NCBI GenBank assembly: GCA_039583875.1
Contig: CM077167.1
Span: 145,965,010 to 146,029,009 of the forward strand
Source of the DNA: Platanthera guangdongensis
Taxonomy: Eukaryota; Streptophyta; Magnoliopsida; Asparagales; Orchidaceae
DNA length: 64,000 nt
Direction: 5' to 3'
The notes under the pieces were generated by a model. That model saw only the letters and a list, made by a program, of their open reading frames with translations, made no database searches and was not told the origin of the DNA. How positions within the stretch are numbered: position 1 is the stretch's first letter; every line of letters starts with the position of its first letter. The translations under genes and the position numbers were made by a program. This document shows, one piece after another, positions 44,170-54,966 of this stretch.

Positions 44170-45858
44170 TGGACTTAGGTTTTAGAACCAAAACTTCATT
44201 TTCTCCGTTATTTTTCTCCCGAACCAGAGCAGCGAGCGAGAGAGAGAGTTTCTTTTTCGTGAATCTTCTAGCGGAGCGATTCGGAGAACCTTTTCCGGTA
44301 CAACCAAGGCAAGTGGTGGTTTTCCTTCGTTGCTTCTCGTCCGGTTTGATGCTAACCGTTATGCCTTTGTTCCTTAATTTTCTTGCCTTTTTGTGTTGTT
44401 TTTTCCAAACTATGGTTATGTTTAGTACTTCTTGTAGATCACTCAAAAAAATTATAAAATCTAGTCATGGTAATTTCAATCTTGACTAGGTGCATACAAA
44501 CGTCCTTAGAATGTTTTATCGGTGAATTAAATTGTTTCGTCTATCGTTGTTGGACGTGTTAGTGTCTATATAGGATTGTAAATCATTTCCAAAGGTTGAT
44601 CGACCGTGTCTTTAATCTAGAAATGTCATGTAGAATCCGATGTGCCAAGTCCCGAGATGTTGGTGTTGTGGTTTCTTTGGTTTTTTTTCATTGGTTTCAG
44701 GAGTTAGTGGGTGTGACCACCTCCGCAAGGTTATTTCCTTTATTAGTACCTTTTGGAACTCTACCGGTGTTTTGGGCATCTGCGGTGTATGGTGGAGTGT
44801 ATGAATCTCTCCCGCAGTTAAACAGATTTAATCTTCGTGAGGGGTGTGTCCAGCTAAGTGACCATCTCGCCCGTGTTTTTAGGTAGAGTGACCACAAGTG
44901 GTTAATAAAGGTTATGAATTTTCTTCCTTATAATTTACTCATGTTTGTCACCTTATTGCCTTGAGCTTATGGTGTGTTTGCATTATACGTGATGATTCAC
45001 GTGAGTGTTCCTTTTTCGTTTGATGCTTAATTCGTACTTTATGTCAGTATTTTTGGTCTTGGGTTGGTACCCCTTTTGACCTTTGTTTACCTTTGCTTAA
45101 TTTTTCTGCCACCATTTGTACCTACTTGCTGAGGCGTTCTGTTTTTTTGAAATGCCTTAGATTCAGAGCCGTAGCAGGTAGTGGAGCTGGTTTTGGACTC
45201 TCTTAGTGGCAGTGTCAGTGGTGGTTTTGCACCTCGCCGTAGCGAGGTAGTTGTCGTTCAGTTTTTTTTTCTTTTTCCTAGTTCAGACATACTGTTTTAC
45301 TGTGGGTTCGTGTCAGATTGTTGACGCTCACAGAGTTGTTGATGTTGCCACTTGCTAGCTGCTCATTTCTTTAAAATGGATGTGGTTTACTTGCTCTCTG
45401 TGAGGATTTATGCTAGTAATGCATGTTAGGTATTTTTAACTATAAAATTTACTACTATTACTTCATACATTACATGATTTGAAACTCTAACCCGTTATTT
45501 TTAGCGACCGTAAAAGCTATCTTTCCTACTATAATAAATTTAGATTTCTGCATGACATGAGTTGTCCTTTGGGGACATTTATTCTCATGTAGGATGTTTG
45601 AGTTAATCTAATCAAGTATTTTTTTCGCAGCGTATCATATATTTTAATCTGTGGACTAGATGAGCCACTAAGCCGAGGGATACGGCTAACTTCTACTCGT
45701 AACTGATTTTCCTTAAAATAACTTTAAAAGAACCTTTCTTCATGTTTAGTTGGTGTCTGCCTGAGCGTCCCAGTTATCCCCTGCTGACGTGGCATCATGA
45801 CGCGCATTTTCCCTTACTCTGATAAGCTTTATTTGCGGTGAAAATGTGGGTTGTGACA
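42335..45858 (+). repeat. Gypsy-C 3' LTR
   Basis: 3524 bases starting TTTAACACC (TG changed to TT) and ending TGACA. It repeats the order of the 5' LTR, including the four higher-order units (about 42805-44000) and the AT run. It lacks part of the leader seen at 35960-36175 in the 5' copy. ORFs within it are shadows. Confidence 0.92.
44076..44168 (+). repeat. AT dinucleotide microsatellite in Gypsy-C 3' LTR
   Basis: About 46 AT units at the position equivalent to 35782-35871. Confidence 0.95.
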
Positions 45859-45866
45859 GTGTGCAC

Positions 45867-46385
45867 TTTTTTGTAACGACCCTGGCCCATTTAGACTAGG
45901 CCTCGCCGGCCTACCAGCAGCCCGGGTTTAGAGATCAGAGGACCGCAGGCTTGTCTCGCCCCACAGCACCACTGGTAGTAAGCCTAAACATCAAGGCCTG
46001 CAGGCCCAATGCACCCCAACCAAATCTCCGCGCCTGTTTTTCAACAGCGGTAGGTTGTTGCCAAGGGGTTTCGAACCCAAGACCTTGATAAGATTCTCTT
46101 TCAACAGAGCTCATCACCAACTGAGCTGCAGCTCAGTTGGTGATGAGCTCTGTTGAAAGAGAGTCTTATCAAGGTCTTGGGTTCGAAACACCTTGGCAAC
46201 AACCTACCGCTGCTGAAAAAGAGGCGCGGAGATTTGGTTAGGGTGCATTGGGCATGCAGGCCTTGATGTTTAGGCTTACTACCAGTGGTGCCATGGGGCG
46301 AGACAAGCATGCGGGCCTCTGAGCTCTAAACCCGGGCTGCTGGTAGGCCGGCGAGGCCTGGTCTAAATGGGCCAGGGTCGTTACA
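45867..46385. mobile_element. Head-to-head inverted SINE dimer (514 bp palindrome)
   Basis: Two 257-base arms, 45872-46128 and 46129-46385, are reverse complements at about 95 percent by eye, with no spacer (axis at TG-CA, 46128/46129). Each arm starts at the axis with a tRNA-like promoter: A box AGCTCAGTTGG (from about 46131) and B box GGTTCGAAAC (46180-46189), about 50 bases apart as in tRNA genes. Each ends GGTCGTTACA; the left arm adds a short A tail (TTTTT on plus, 45867-45871). TGCAC and CGCAC flank it. It sits in Gypsy-B integrase. A LINE-dependent SINE origin is inferred. Confidence 0.72.
46129..46200 (+). ncRNA. tRNA-derived SINE head with RNA polymerase III boxes (right arm)
   Basis: A box and B box are at tRNA-like spacing, followed by a non-tRNA body. 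No acceptor stem can be formed, so this is not a tRNA gene. The left arm has the mirror copy at about 46057-46128. Confidence 0.6.
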
Positions 46386-46988
46386 CGCACAATCCGAGAG
46401 AGGCTACTGATAGCCCAGGATCGATAAGAAAAATACTACAACGCCAAGCACCAGAATGTGGAGTTCGCGGTGGGCGACTAGGTCTATTTGAAGATCAAAC
46501 CCTTCAAAGGCGTGTCCAGGATTCGACGTCTGAAAAAGTTGAGTCTGAGATATCTTGGTCCATTTGAAGTGGTGGAGCGAAATAGGAAAGCTGCATATCG
46601 GCTAGCTCTTTCGGCAGACTTAGGTGGATTACATGATGTGTTTCACATCTCAGTGCTTCGGAAAGCCGTCAAAGATCCAGCTCAAGTGATCGAGATTGAT
46701 CTTGTGCCGGTGGAGTATGGGCTAACGACGAAGGTTAGGCCCATTCAGATCGAGGATCGTGCCGATAAACAGTTGCAGAACAAGATAATCGGGATGGTCA
46801 AAGTCCGGTGGGACAATTGCGGCCGTGAAGAGCTAACATGAGAGTGAGAGCAGACCATGCGAGCTGAATTTCCCGTACTCTTTGTGTAGCTATTATGCAG
46901 TGCGTGTCAAGTTGAATGAAATGTTTATGGAATAGAACATGTGTTTGATTTCCTTCCTGTGTGCTAATTTCGGGGACGAAATTTTTGT
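46386..46988 (+). pseudogene. pol: Gypsy-B integrase end with chromodomain-like tail
   Basis: Continues the integrase interrupted at 34040, starting at about 46391 with AATCCGAGAG. It reads to LKIKPFKGVSRIRRLKKL, RYLGPFEVVERNRK, LHDVFHISVLRKAV, RPIQIEDRADKQLQ and VKVRWDNCGREELT. A TGA ends the ORF at about 46841, where further tail residues would be expected. About 150 untranslated bases follow. Confidence 0.88.
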
Positions 46989-47002
46989 AAGGAGGGGAGG
47001 GT
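46989..47002 (+). other. Gypsy-B polypurine tract
   Basis: AAGGAGGGGAGGGT immediately before the TGTAACACC of the 3' LTR, like Gypsy-A. Confidence 0.8.
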
Positions 47003-47039
47003 TGTAACACCACAAATCCCAGGATTGAGAAAAAGTTGG

Positions 47040-47580
47040 GTGACACGGCCTGGGACACGGGCGTGTCCCAGGGCGTGTCCTGCTCGAGTGAGCAGTCGGC
47101 GAGTGTTCGATGAAAAATCCGCTTTATGAAAAATGAGGGAACACGCCCTCTGACACGGTCGTATCAGAGGTTGTGTCCTCCTCTGCTCGACGAACTTCGT
47201 TAGACGAAGTTAAGCTGCAGGCATGTCTACTGCCGTGTATGGGCACACGGCCTGTGACACAGGCATGTCACAGGCTGTGTCCTTTGCTGGAAGTGCCCTG
47301 TGCATTTAAGGCCGGGTGAATACGGGCAGGACACGGTCGTCTATTGAGGTACATGGCCTGTGACACGGGCGTGTCATTGGCCGTGTCCAGATCGGGTTGG
47401 TTTGGTTTAGTGCAGCCTGAAGTACACGGCCATAGACATGGGCGTGTCTGAAGGCGTGTCAGGTGACACGGCTTGTGAAACGGGCATGTCACCTGGCCGT
47501 GTACTGGTCTGGATGAGTCGGTTGTGTGCCGCTTAAGGTACACGGCCTGTGATACGGGCGTGTCACAGGCCGTGTCAGGA
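47040..47580 (+). repeat. Gypsy-B LTR palindrome array
   Basis: Alternating ACACGGCCTGTGACAC, GGGCGTGTC and AGGCCGTGTC units, with CTCGACGAACTTCG near 47187. Many overlapping self-complementary CACG/CGTG and GGCC sites. Confidence 0.85.
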
Positions 47581-48140
47581 AAAATTTAGCCTTTTGTGGC
47601 AAAATCATGGTCGTCCATTTTTCTCAGCTGGGATCTGATGGCTCACGTCTCTCCCTCCTTCCTTAAGGCCGAAAATTAGATGGGAATACTCATTTGAGTT
47701 TGGCCATCAACTTTCTACAAACCTAGAGAGAGAAAGGAGGAGGATAAGAGCGGCCACCGGTGGAGCTACAGAGTTCTGTTTCGAGATCCGATGCTAGCGT
47801 TGTGGAGGCAAAGCCGCTGCGGTCCTTTCCAGCAAGCTAAAAGTCCATGGCTCCGAAGCGATCTTCAAGGGTAATGATCTTTCTTCCTATCCATGTGAAG
47901 GCTTCCTTTTTTGCATGTGCATAGGATTCCCCCACCAGAGGGTGGCTTGGTAAGTGAGTCCCTTGGGTTGATTCATGGAATCCCCAATAATTTGGCATAT
48001 AGATCCGGAAATGGAGTACAGAATAGGCATGCTGTGTGAAGCCCATCTAGACAGGTTGGTCTGGATTGGTGATGTTGCATATACGCACCGGAGAAGACTC
48101 CGTGATTAAACGTGTAGTTTTGGGATTCGGTGGGTTAGAC

Positions 48141-48440
48141 CTGTGAAGGGCAGTAGTAGGAAGTACTGGATTGGAAGTCCAGAAAATGCCCTTGTAATGT
48201 TTAATGTTCATGGGTTATGCCTGCGAAAGGTAGTAGCAGGAAGTACTGGATTTGAGATCCAGGAAAATACCCTTGATACTTGTTATGTTTACTGGGTTGT
48301 GCCTATGAAGGGTAGTAGCAGGAAGTACTGGTTCGGAAGTCCAGGAAAGACCCTATGATACTTGTGACACTTAATGGGTGGTGTCTGTGAAGGGTAGTAA
48401 CAACAAGTGCTGGTGAGCCTAGGAAAACACCAAGGCTTTA
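48141..48440 (+). repeat. About 80 bp minisatellite, four copies, in Gypsy-B LTR
   Basis: GAAGGGTAGTAGCAGGAAGT recurs at about 48145, 48223, 48307 and 48388, each followed by a CTGGA and CCAGGAAAA block. The related Gypsy-D LTR has a single unit near 59960-60030. Confidence 0.85.
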
Positions 48441-49408
48441 TACCAAACAGGTAAGGTGAAACCAACCCGCACCTTTTCTTAGCCACGAGTACGATGTACT
48501 CAGTGATGTCAAGGCGACTTGAGCAACGGGGGGTGGATGATCAGACCTACGTTATGTACGTCCGACGTGAGACCTGAAAGTGCGGTCTGTTGGAGCGCAT
48601 AGCGAGTCTTAGGCATGTGCGCCACGACACCATGGGGGGCTATGGGCCAATCCCGGGTCATTAACACTAAAATCTTCGGCTGCACGCCATGGATTAAATG
48701 CTCAACTTTTACCGTTGGTTTTCAGCCCTGATACGGTGGTGGGACCCTGGTTCGCCGGTACACCAAGAATATACCATGAGTGCACGAATTGTCGGGCTGC
48801 GTGGTTGATGGTTGTGATGGAATGTTTGTGCGTGCGTACATAATATGTGATGAATATATATATGCATATGAATTGTTATGCCTGCAGGGAAGGTATGCCA
48901 CTGCCCCGGGAAAGGGGTAGGGTCGTTATAAATTGGTCAGCTGAATGCTGACCGTTGCCTTGTTCGCCACCGTTGGGTGGGCTGTCCTTGTACAGGTGCT
49001 GGAGAGCCGAGCGGGACATTTAAAGGCTGAAGTCAGTGCTGCTGCTGCTGCCGCTGCTGCTAGCCCTCGAAGGCTATGATAAAAATATTATGTTTTGTTC
49101 ATGTGTGGCCGGCCTGCGCGCCGATGTTTGGAAGCCACTATTGTCAAGAACAACTGTAAGGCCATAAGGCCAACTGACTTTGTATTGGGTGAACATTCCT
49201 GTTTATATACATCAATGTGGATATTTGTATGGTGTACATTCATGTTTGGAGTTCTATTTCGTGTTATAAGCTTCCGCTAGAATGCTATGAGTTAGGATGT
49301 GCAACTCTGGTATCACTTTGTGACTTCGCCGCTTGTTTTATGGTATATGGTGTGGGGCCCCGGCCGGATCTTCTATTATATACTATATGAACGGATGGTG
49401 TCGTTACA

Positions 49409-49699
49409 GTAGGCACCTCAGCTGGTGCCGTACTCTCATCAGAACGATGGGGCTCCCACTGCCCAGCACCACTACGAGTCACATATAGGTGAACAAGACA
49501 CACATTAGCGACCTTGCACAAGCAATAACAACAATTTAGGAACACGCAGGTTCCTCAAACAAGTGTATTTGCATTCCCAAGTTAACATTCAAGAGTTCAT
49601 TAGTGTTAACGCGGTTTGCACTGACACGTGCTCGCCACCCCACAAAAGAAGTCGACCACGAATTCCAAAGAGGAAGACCGAGACAGGCTGATACCAAAA
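49409..49699 (-). mobile_element. Gypsy-D internal fragment (gag start and leader)
   Basis: Minus-strand match to Gypsy-A 17336-17575: the N-terminal gag reading GAGQWEPHRSDESTAPAEVPT and the leader. It begins exactly at the end of the Gypsy-B LTR, so Gypsy-B was probably inserted here. Just before the LTR the primer site is split: CACGTGCTC and TGATACCA are separated by about 55 extra bases (49632-49687). Confidence 0.75.
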
Positions 49700-49862
49700 T
49701 GTAACGACTCCATCCGTTCATATAGCATCTAATAGAAGGTCCGGCCGGGGCCCCACACCATATGCCACAAAACAGGCGGCGAGGTTATAGGTTAATACCA
49801 ATACAAAATCGCACTCTAACTCAGAGCATTCTAGCGGAAGAATTTAACAATAATATTGAACC
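49700..49862 (-). repeat. Gypsy-D 5' LTR, first piece
   Basis: TGTAACGACTCC on the plus strand begins the LTR, as in Gypsy-A 17576. It is interrupted by S3 at 49863 and resumes at 58918. GAACC at 49858-49862 is the S3 target duplication. Confidence 0.85.
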
Positions 49863-51462
49863 TGAAAGTCCACCTAGTGTCAACTATCTTCACCTATAGG
49901 GGGGGAATAGGTGACGTGCAGCGTTTTTGCGGAATTTAAAATTGTACCTGCACAATAAAAAGAAACAGCACAGCACACAGAATACACAAGCTATTTATAG
50001 TGGTTCCCCGATTTGGGTACATCCAATTTCCCCCTTCGACCTATCTCCCAACAAGGGACGACTCAGTCTCTTCACCAACAGGATTGAAATCCAATCCTTG
50101 CACTATCGGAAGGAATCCTTCCACACATAGGAGTCAACACTCCCACAACACGGGTTGCACCCAACCCTTACAACTAGGAATCTACGTTCCTTTACAACAA
50201 AAGTAAAACTAGAATGTACAAAAAATACAAACTACGTTTGGAGACAAGGGTGTCCCTCTTTGTTGACGACGTGTTCTTGAAGTCCACAAAGAGTCCACAA
50301 CCCTAGATCTCTCTTGGAGAGGATCTCCCCGGAACCGGCGGCGGCAAGATGGGCGGCGACTAGGTTCACGGGATCGGCGGCGACGACGATGTGCGGATGC
50401 TGTACTTTGGAGATCCAAACTTCGTAGCGAAGCTAGCTAGGTCTACCAACGGTCACACGAGGATCGGTCATCTCGATCGATTCGGACGGGGAAGTTTTTC
50501 CCGATCAACAAATCGAGAGACAAGGGATCTCGGGATAGACGCGTGAGACTCTAAGCTTGGCTAAGCTTCTGTCGCCGGAAGATCGGAAGGAATCGTGATC
50601 AAAAAGCGGCGACCAACTTGCTCGAGCGACGACGGCGACGGCGGAGCGGAACTCGCGATTTTAGGTCAAGATGGTCACTCGACTTCTTTCTGTGTATATA
50701 CTGTTCAAGAAATACCCGTATATATACTGTAGACACTTTCAATATGACCGTTGTGGGTCCCACAAGTAGAAACCTGAAATCCGGTTCAAAATAGTGCCAG
50801 CGGCAGAATCTGGTTCAGGGAGTTCCAGAAAAATGCCCAAGTCAAAATCGGCGAGAATCACTTGTGATTCTCGTCGAATCGTCGAGAATCAAGGGTGATT
50901 CTCGACGATTCGGCGAGAATCACAAAGTGATTCTCGACGATCCGTCGAGAATCACAAAGTGATTCTCGTCGATCCGTCGAGAATCACAAAGTGATTCTCG
51001 TCGAATCTGACTTGATTGCACTCTGATTTAGCCGGCGAGATTCAGCCAGTGATTCTCGCCGGTTCGGCGAGAATCACTAGTGATTCTAGCCGAATCGGCG
51101 AGAATCACTTGGTGATTCTCGTCGATTCTTACTTAGATGATTTTTCATCTTTTCACCCAAGAGTTGCTCCTTGACCCATCCTTGCTCCTTGTCTGCTCTT
51201 GCCTTAACACAACCCTGTACTTGAAATTAAGTACACTCCAATAGAGAGAGTACACGTAGGCCAACACACTGATCTGCTCAACGAGGGATTACGTCGTGCA
51301 GACCCGTGTATATTGACCTACTGCACCCTGACATTGGTGTGCACTTAGCGTGGAAAAACTGCAAGCACAACTTGAAATATTTTGTCAAAAACATTGCCTA
51401 TTTACCTTAGCTTGTCCAGGTGCTTCTTCAAATCAGGTACGTTGTGGATACAATACCCAACA
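49863..51462 (-). repeat. S3 3' LTR
   Basis: 1600 bases. Candidate TATA box GTATATATAC at 50718-50727 with the palindrome array (50855-51135) on its upstream side in element orientation. Small ORFs near 49927-50418 recur in the other LTR and are not genes. Confidence 0.92.
50855..51135 (-). repeat. S3 LTR array of GAGAATCAC hairpins with TCGTCGA cores
   Basis: About seven inverted pairs of CGAGAATCAC and GTGATTCTCG with 1-3 base loops, joined by TCGTCGA, TCGACGA or CGGCGA cores. Each pair could form a 9-11 bp stem. The copy at 58300-58580 is nearly identical. Confidence 0.9.
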
Positions 51463-51765
51463 ATCTCCCCCTATTTGAAGAAGCCTAAACCCTACAAGCT
51501 AAGGTGAATAAAGCGTATGGAAATGAAAAACATAACCTTGAAATTAAGTTGAGAGAGATATTCATTACCGATACCAATTTCGTGCGAGCAAACTTTGGAG
51601 CCACCTTAGCCTTAGCCGAGAGGGTAATCTCCCCCTTTTCGGCTTCTGCAAATCTGGGTCAGTAGCATTTGACCCCTTGCTCCCCCTCAGTTCTTGCATC
51701 TGTGCTCACACTTGATTTCCTTGCTCCCCCTCAGTTCTTGCACGAGCCTGGAGCTTCTGTGGTCT
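51463..51765 (-). other. S3 polypurine tract and 3' untranslated region
   Basis: On the minus strand CAAATAGGGGGAGAT ends at 51463 next to the LTR. The rest is untranslated sequence with a repeated CTTGCTCCCCCTCAGTTCTT block. No ORF3. Confidence 0.75.
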
Positions 51766-52330
51766 TCATTCCTCATAGTTGAGCATTCCCAATTCAGTTT
51801 TGAAAAGACTGAACTTGGCTTCGTCTAAGGGCTTTGTAAATATATCTGCAATCTGCTTGTCCGTGGGGACATAACAGAGAGAGATGTCCTTGTTCTCCAC
51901 GTGCTCCCGAATGAAGTGGTAGCGCACTTCAATATGCTTCGTTCTGCTGTGCGATACCGGATTGTTGGCAATGTCAATTGCACTGGAGGAGTCGCAGTAC
52001 ATTGGTATTTCCTTGAACTGAAGGTCGTAGTCGGCTAATTAGTTTCTGATCCATAGGAGTTTTGCGCAATAGCTGCCTGCCGAGATGTACTCAGACTCTG
52101 CTGTGGAGGTTGCAACACAATTCTGTTTCTTGCTGTTCCATGAGATAAGCCTCCTGCCGAGGAATTGACACGTCCCGGAGGTGCTTTTCCTGTCATCCCC
52201 ACTCCCTGCAAAATCAGCATCTGAAAAGCCTATTAGCTCGACATCATTGTTTCTCGGGTACCACAAGCCAAGATTAGGAGTACCTTTAAGGTATCTTAGA
52301 ATTCGCTTTGCAGCGACATAGTGAGATTCC
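51766..52330 (-). pseudogene. pol: S3 RNase H
   Basis: DADFAGSGDDRKSTSGTCQF, STAESEYISAGSYCAK, then TAA at 52036-52038 (Gln in S1), MYCDSSSAIDIANNP, RTKHIEVRYHF and IADIFTKPLDEAKF to a normal stop. All in one frame with RT. Confidence 0.92.
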
Positions 52331-53260
52331 TTAGTGTTCACCTGATATCGGGCACAGACACATGTGGAGAACATAATATTCGGTCTACTGGCAGTAAGGT
52401 AGAGCAGGGATCCAATGATGCTTCTGTATTTGGTTTCATCGAAAGGTTTACCTTTCTCATCCTTATCCAGAGACATAGTGGATCTCATTGGAGTCCTCAT
52501 AGAGGTTGCATTCTCCATACCGAATTTCTTAAGGAGTTCATTTGTGAACTTCGTCTGAGAGATGAAGATTCCATCCTCAGACTGTTTCACTTGAAGTCCC
52601 AAGAAATACTTGAGCTCTCCCATACTGCTCATTTCAAACTTTCCTTGCATGAGTTTAGAAAACTTTTTGCAAAGATTGTTGTCCGTTGAGCCGAATATAA
52701 TGTCATCGACATAGATTTGCACCAGCAAAATCTTGCCTTTGACTTCCCTGAGAAACAATGTCTTATCTATTTTACCTCTAGAGAACTTGTTCTCAAGAAG
52801 AAAACTAGATAAAGTCTCATACCAAGCTCGTGGAGCTTGTTATAAACCATATAGAGCTTTATTGAGAAAATACACATGATTAGGATAAGTAGGATTGACA
52901 AAACCTGGGGGTTGAGCGACGTATACTTCCTCTTTCAGGTCTCCGTTCAGGGACACTGATTTCACATCCATTTGATAGACTGTGAATCCTTTGTGCGAAG
53001 CATACGCCAGGAACAATCTGATTGCCTCAAGCCTTGCTACTGGTGCGAAGGTCTGGTCAAAGTCAATCCCCTCCTCCTGTCTGTAACCTTGATCCACCAG
53101 CCTGGCCTTGTTCTTTATGATGATACCATGTTCATCCAGTTTATTTCTGAAGATCCACTTGGTGCCAATCACATTCTGCTTGTGTGGTCTGGGAACCAGC
53201 GTCCAAACGTTGCATCGTTTGAATTGATGTAGTTCATCTTGCATGGCCAAAATCCATGCC
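52331..53260 (-). pseudogene. pol: S3 reverse transcriptase
   Basis: [46 protein letters not shown] then TAA (52840-52842, Lys in S1), [10 protein letters not shown], catalytic YVDD at 52702-52713, [19 protein letters not shown] and FGMENATSMRTPM. Otherwise open. Confidence 0.93.
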
Positions 53261-54966
53261 GCGTCTTTGTTCGCCTCGTCGAACTTCTTTGGCTCAACCT
53301 GTGACAGGAAGCTAAGATGCAAAACTTCGTTAATAGTACCTCTTCGAGTTCTGACACCGACACGAGGATCTTCGATGATCTGATCTCTAGGATGATCCCT
53401 CACGTGTCGGAGCTCTAGAAGTCTGGCGTCTGGAGCTTCGACTACTTCTTGGGCTTCTCCTTCTTCTAAGAGATTGGTTCCATTTTGATCTTCACCATTC
53501 CCAGATGACGTGGAGGTGGAAACTTTGACGTACTTAGGAGTTTCATCTTTAGCGGTCTCATTGAGACTCAGTTGTTCAAGTCGTGCACCTGCATCTTCAA
53601 GAATACCACTGGAATAATTGCTGTTAAGCAAACTTCCTTCATCAAATACAACATTAATTGATTCTTCTACCACTAGGGTTTTCTTATTGAAGACCCTATA
53701 TGCCCGACTGTGGGAACTATAGCCCACGAATATGCCTTCGAAGCATTTTTCACCAAATTTAGTACGCGGGTACTTCCCATTATTCAGTACATAGCATCTG
53801 CAACCAAAGATCCTCAAATAGGGCATGGTTGGTTTCCTGCCTTTCAGTAGCTCGTAAGGCGTCTTACGATGATGCTTGTTGATCAATGCTCGGTTTTGTA
53901 CATGACAAGCTGTATTGACCGCCTCTGCCCAGAAGTATTCTGGGAGAGAAGCGTCTTTCAACATTGTCGTGCAAGCTTCAATGAGAGTTCTATTTCTCCT
54001 CTCCGTAACTCCATTTTGCTGAGGAGTGCGCAGGGAGGAAAACTCATGAAAGATACCTTATTCTTCACAAAACTCTGTCATAGCACCAGATTCGAATTCT
54101 GTTCCATGGTCACTTCTGATTTTGACCACTGAGCAGTTAAATTCATTCTGAACCTGCTTGACAAAACTAGTGAAGATGTCAAGCGTATCTGACTTTCGTT
54201 TCAAAAAGAACACCCATGTAAACCGAGAATGATCATCAACTATCACTAGCGTATAGGACTTGCCTCCCAAGCTATGAACTTGTATTGGACCAAACAAGTC
54301 CATATGTAGAAGATAAAGACACCGGGATGAGTCTTTGTCTGCAACGCTCTTAAAGGTAGCCCGAGTCTGTTTGCCCATCTGGCATGCAGGACAAGGGCTA
54401 TCTTTGAGGCACTTGATACTGGGAGCATCCCTTACTAAGTTCTTAGAAAACAGCATACTAATTGTCTTGAAATTAATATGTGCCAATCTATTGTGCCATT
54501 GATCACAAAGAGATGCACTGCCAGCTGCCACTAAGCATATGGGGGTAGATGAATCTAAACTGAGAAAATGTAAGCAGAAGATATTTCTGCTCCTAATGCC
54601 TGATAATACCGTCTCAGAAAAGGTACGTGAAATTATCAGACATTTATCCTTGCAGAACTTAACGTCATAACCTTTGTCACATAACTGACTTACACTGATC
54701 AGGTTATGGTTTAACCCTTCAACATAAGCCACGTCGGTGATAGAGATTATACCGTTGGAAATCATACCGTAACCTCTGGTGACTCCTCGATATGATCCTC
54801 CAAAGATGACTTTGGGTCCATTCTCGACTGGAGAGTAATCACGCAGCAGGCTTCTTGTCCCAGTCATGTGCCGGGAGCATCCACTGTCTAAGTACCAGAT
54901 TGGCGTTTTGGTGGCCTTTGGACATTCTTGCAAAACAAGATTAATTTCCCTTAGGAACCCAATCAA
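53261..54966 (-). pseudogene. pol: S3 protease and integrase
   Basis: Protease YLDSGCSRHMTG near 54870-54900. Zinc finger QWHNRLAHIN and CPACQMG are intact. Integrase LLHMDLFGP, RSDHGTEFES and [11 protein letters not shown] keep all three catalytic residues. A TAA at about 54058-54060 follows EFCEE. The variable acidic tail leads to RT. This reading frame overlaps the end of the gag frame by 26 bases (54941-54966), offset by one base. Confidence 0.92.

Larger units (their letters stand above)
34041..45858 (+). mobile_element. Gypsy-C (Tekay/Del-type chromovirus with giant LTRs)
   Basis: 11.8 kb plus-strand element with 3.5-3.7 kb LTRs, so LTRs make up about 60 percent of it. Its internal part keeps a tRNA-iMet primer site, gag zinc knuckles, RNase H, integrase and a chromodomain-like tail. 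Most of the gag capsid domain and nearly all RT fingers/palm are deleted, so it is non-autonomous. It interrupts Gypsy-B integrase. Its LTRs carry nested repeats and an AT microsatellite. Confidence 0.92.
47003..49408 (+). repeat. Gypsy-B 3' LTR, complete
   Basis: 2406 bases, TGTAACACCAC to GTCGTTACA. It contains the ACACGGGCGTGT array (47040-47580), a CT/GA-rich leader (47700-47770) and an 80-base minisatellite (48141-48440). It is the only uninterrupted LTR of this family in the window and serves as reference for A and D. No gene is supported in it. Confidence 0.92.

Noticed and set aside
44019..44489. 156-codon ORF with a long Ile-Tyr run
   Set aside because: It is the AT microsatellite read in frame inside the Gypsy-C LTR. 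The same happens on the other strand and at 35776-36012.
46129..46200. tRNA gene
   Set aside because: A and B boxes are present, but the ends cannot form an acceptor stem and the sequence continues into a non-tRNA body with a mirrored copy, so a SINE fits better.
49409..49699. Part of Gypsy-B reading through its LTR
   Set aside because: The sequence matches the minus-strand gag start and leader of Gypsy-A, opposite in orientation to Gypsy-B, and starts exactly where the Gypsy-B LTR ends.
50855..51135. Regular repeats resembling a CRISPR array
   Set aside because: Units are inverted hairpins with 1-3 base loops and no unique spacers, they lie inside a plant LTR, and the same array occurs in the paired LTR.
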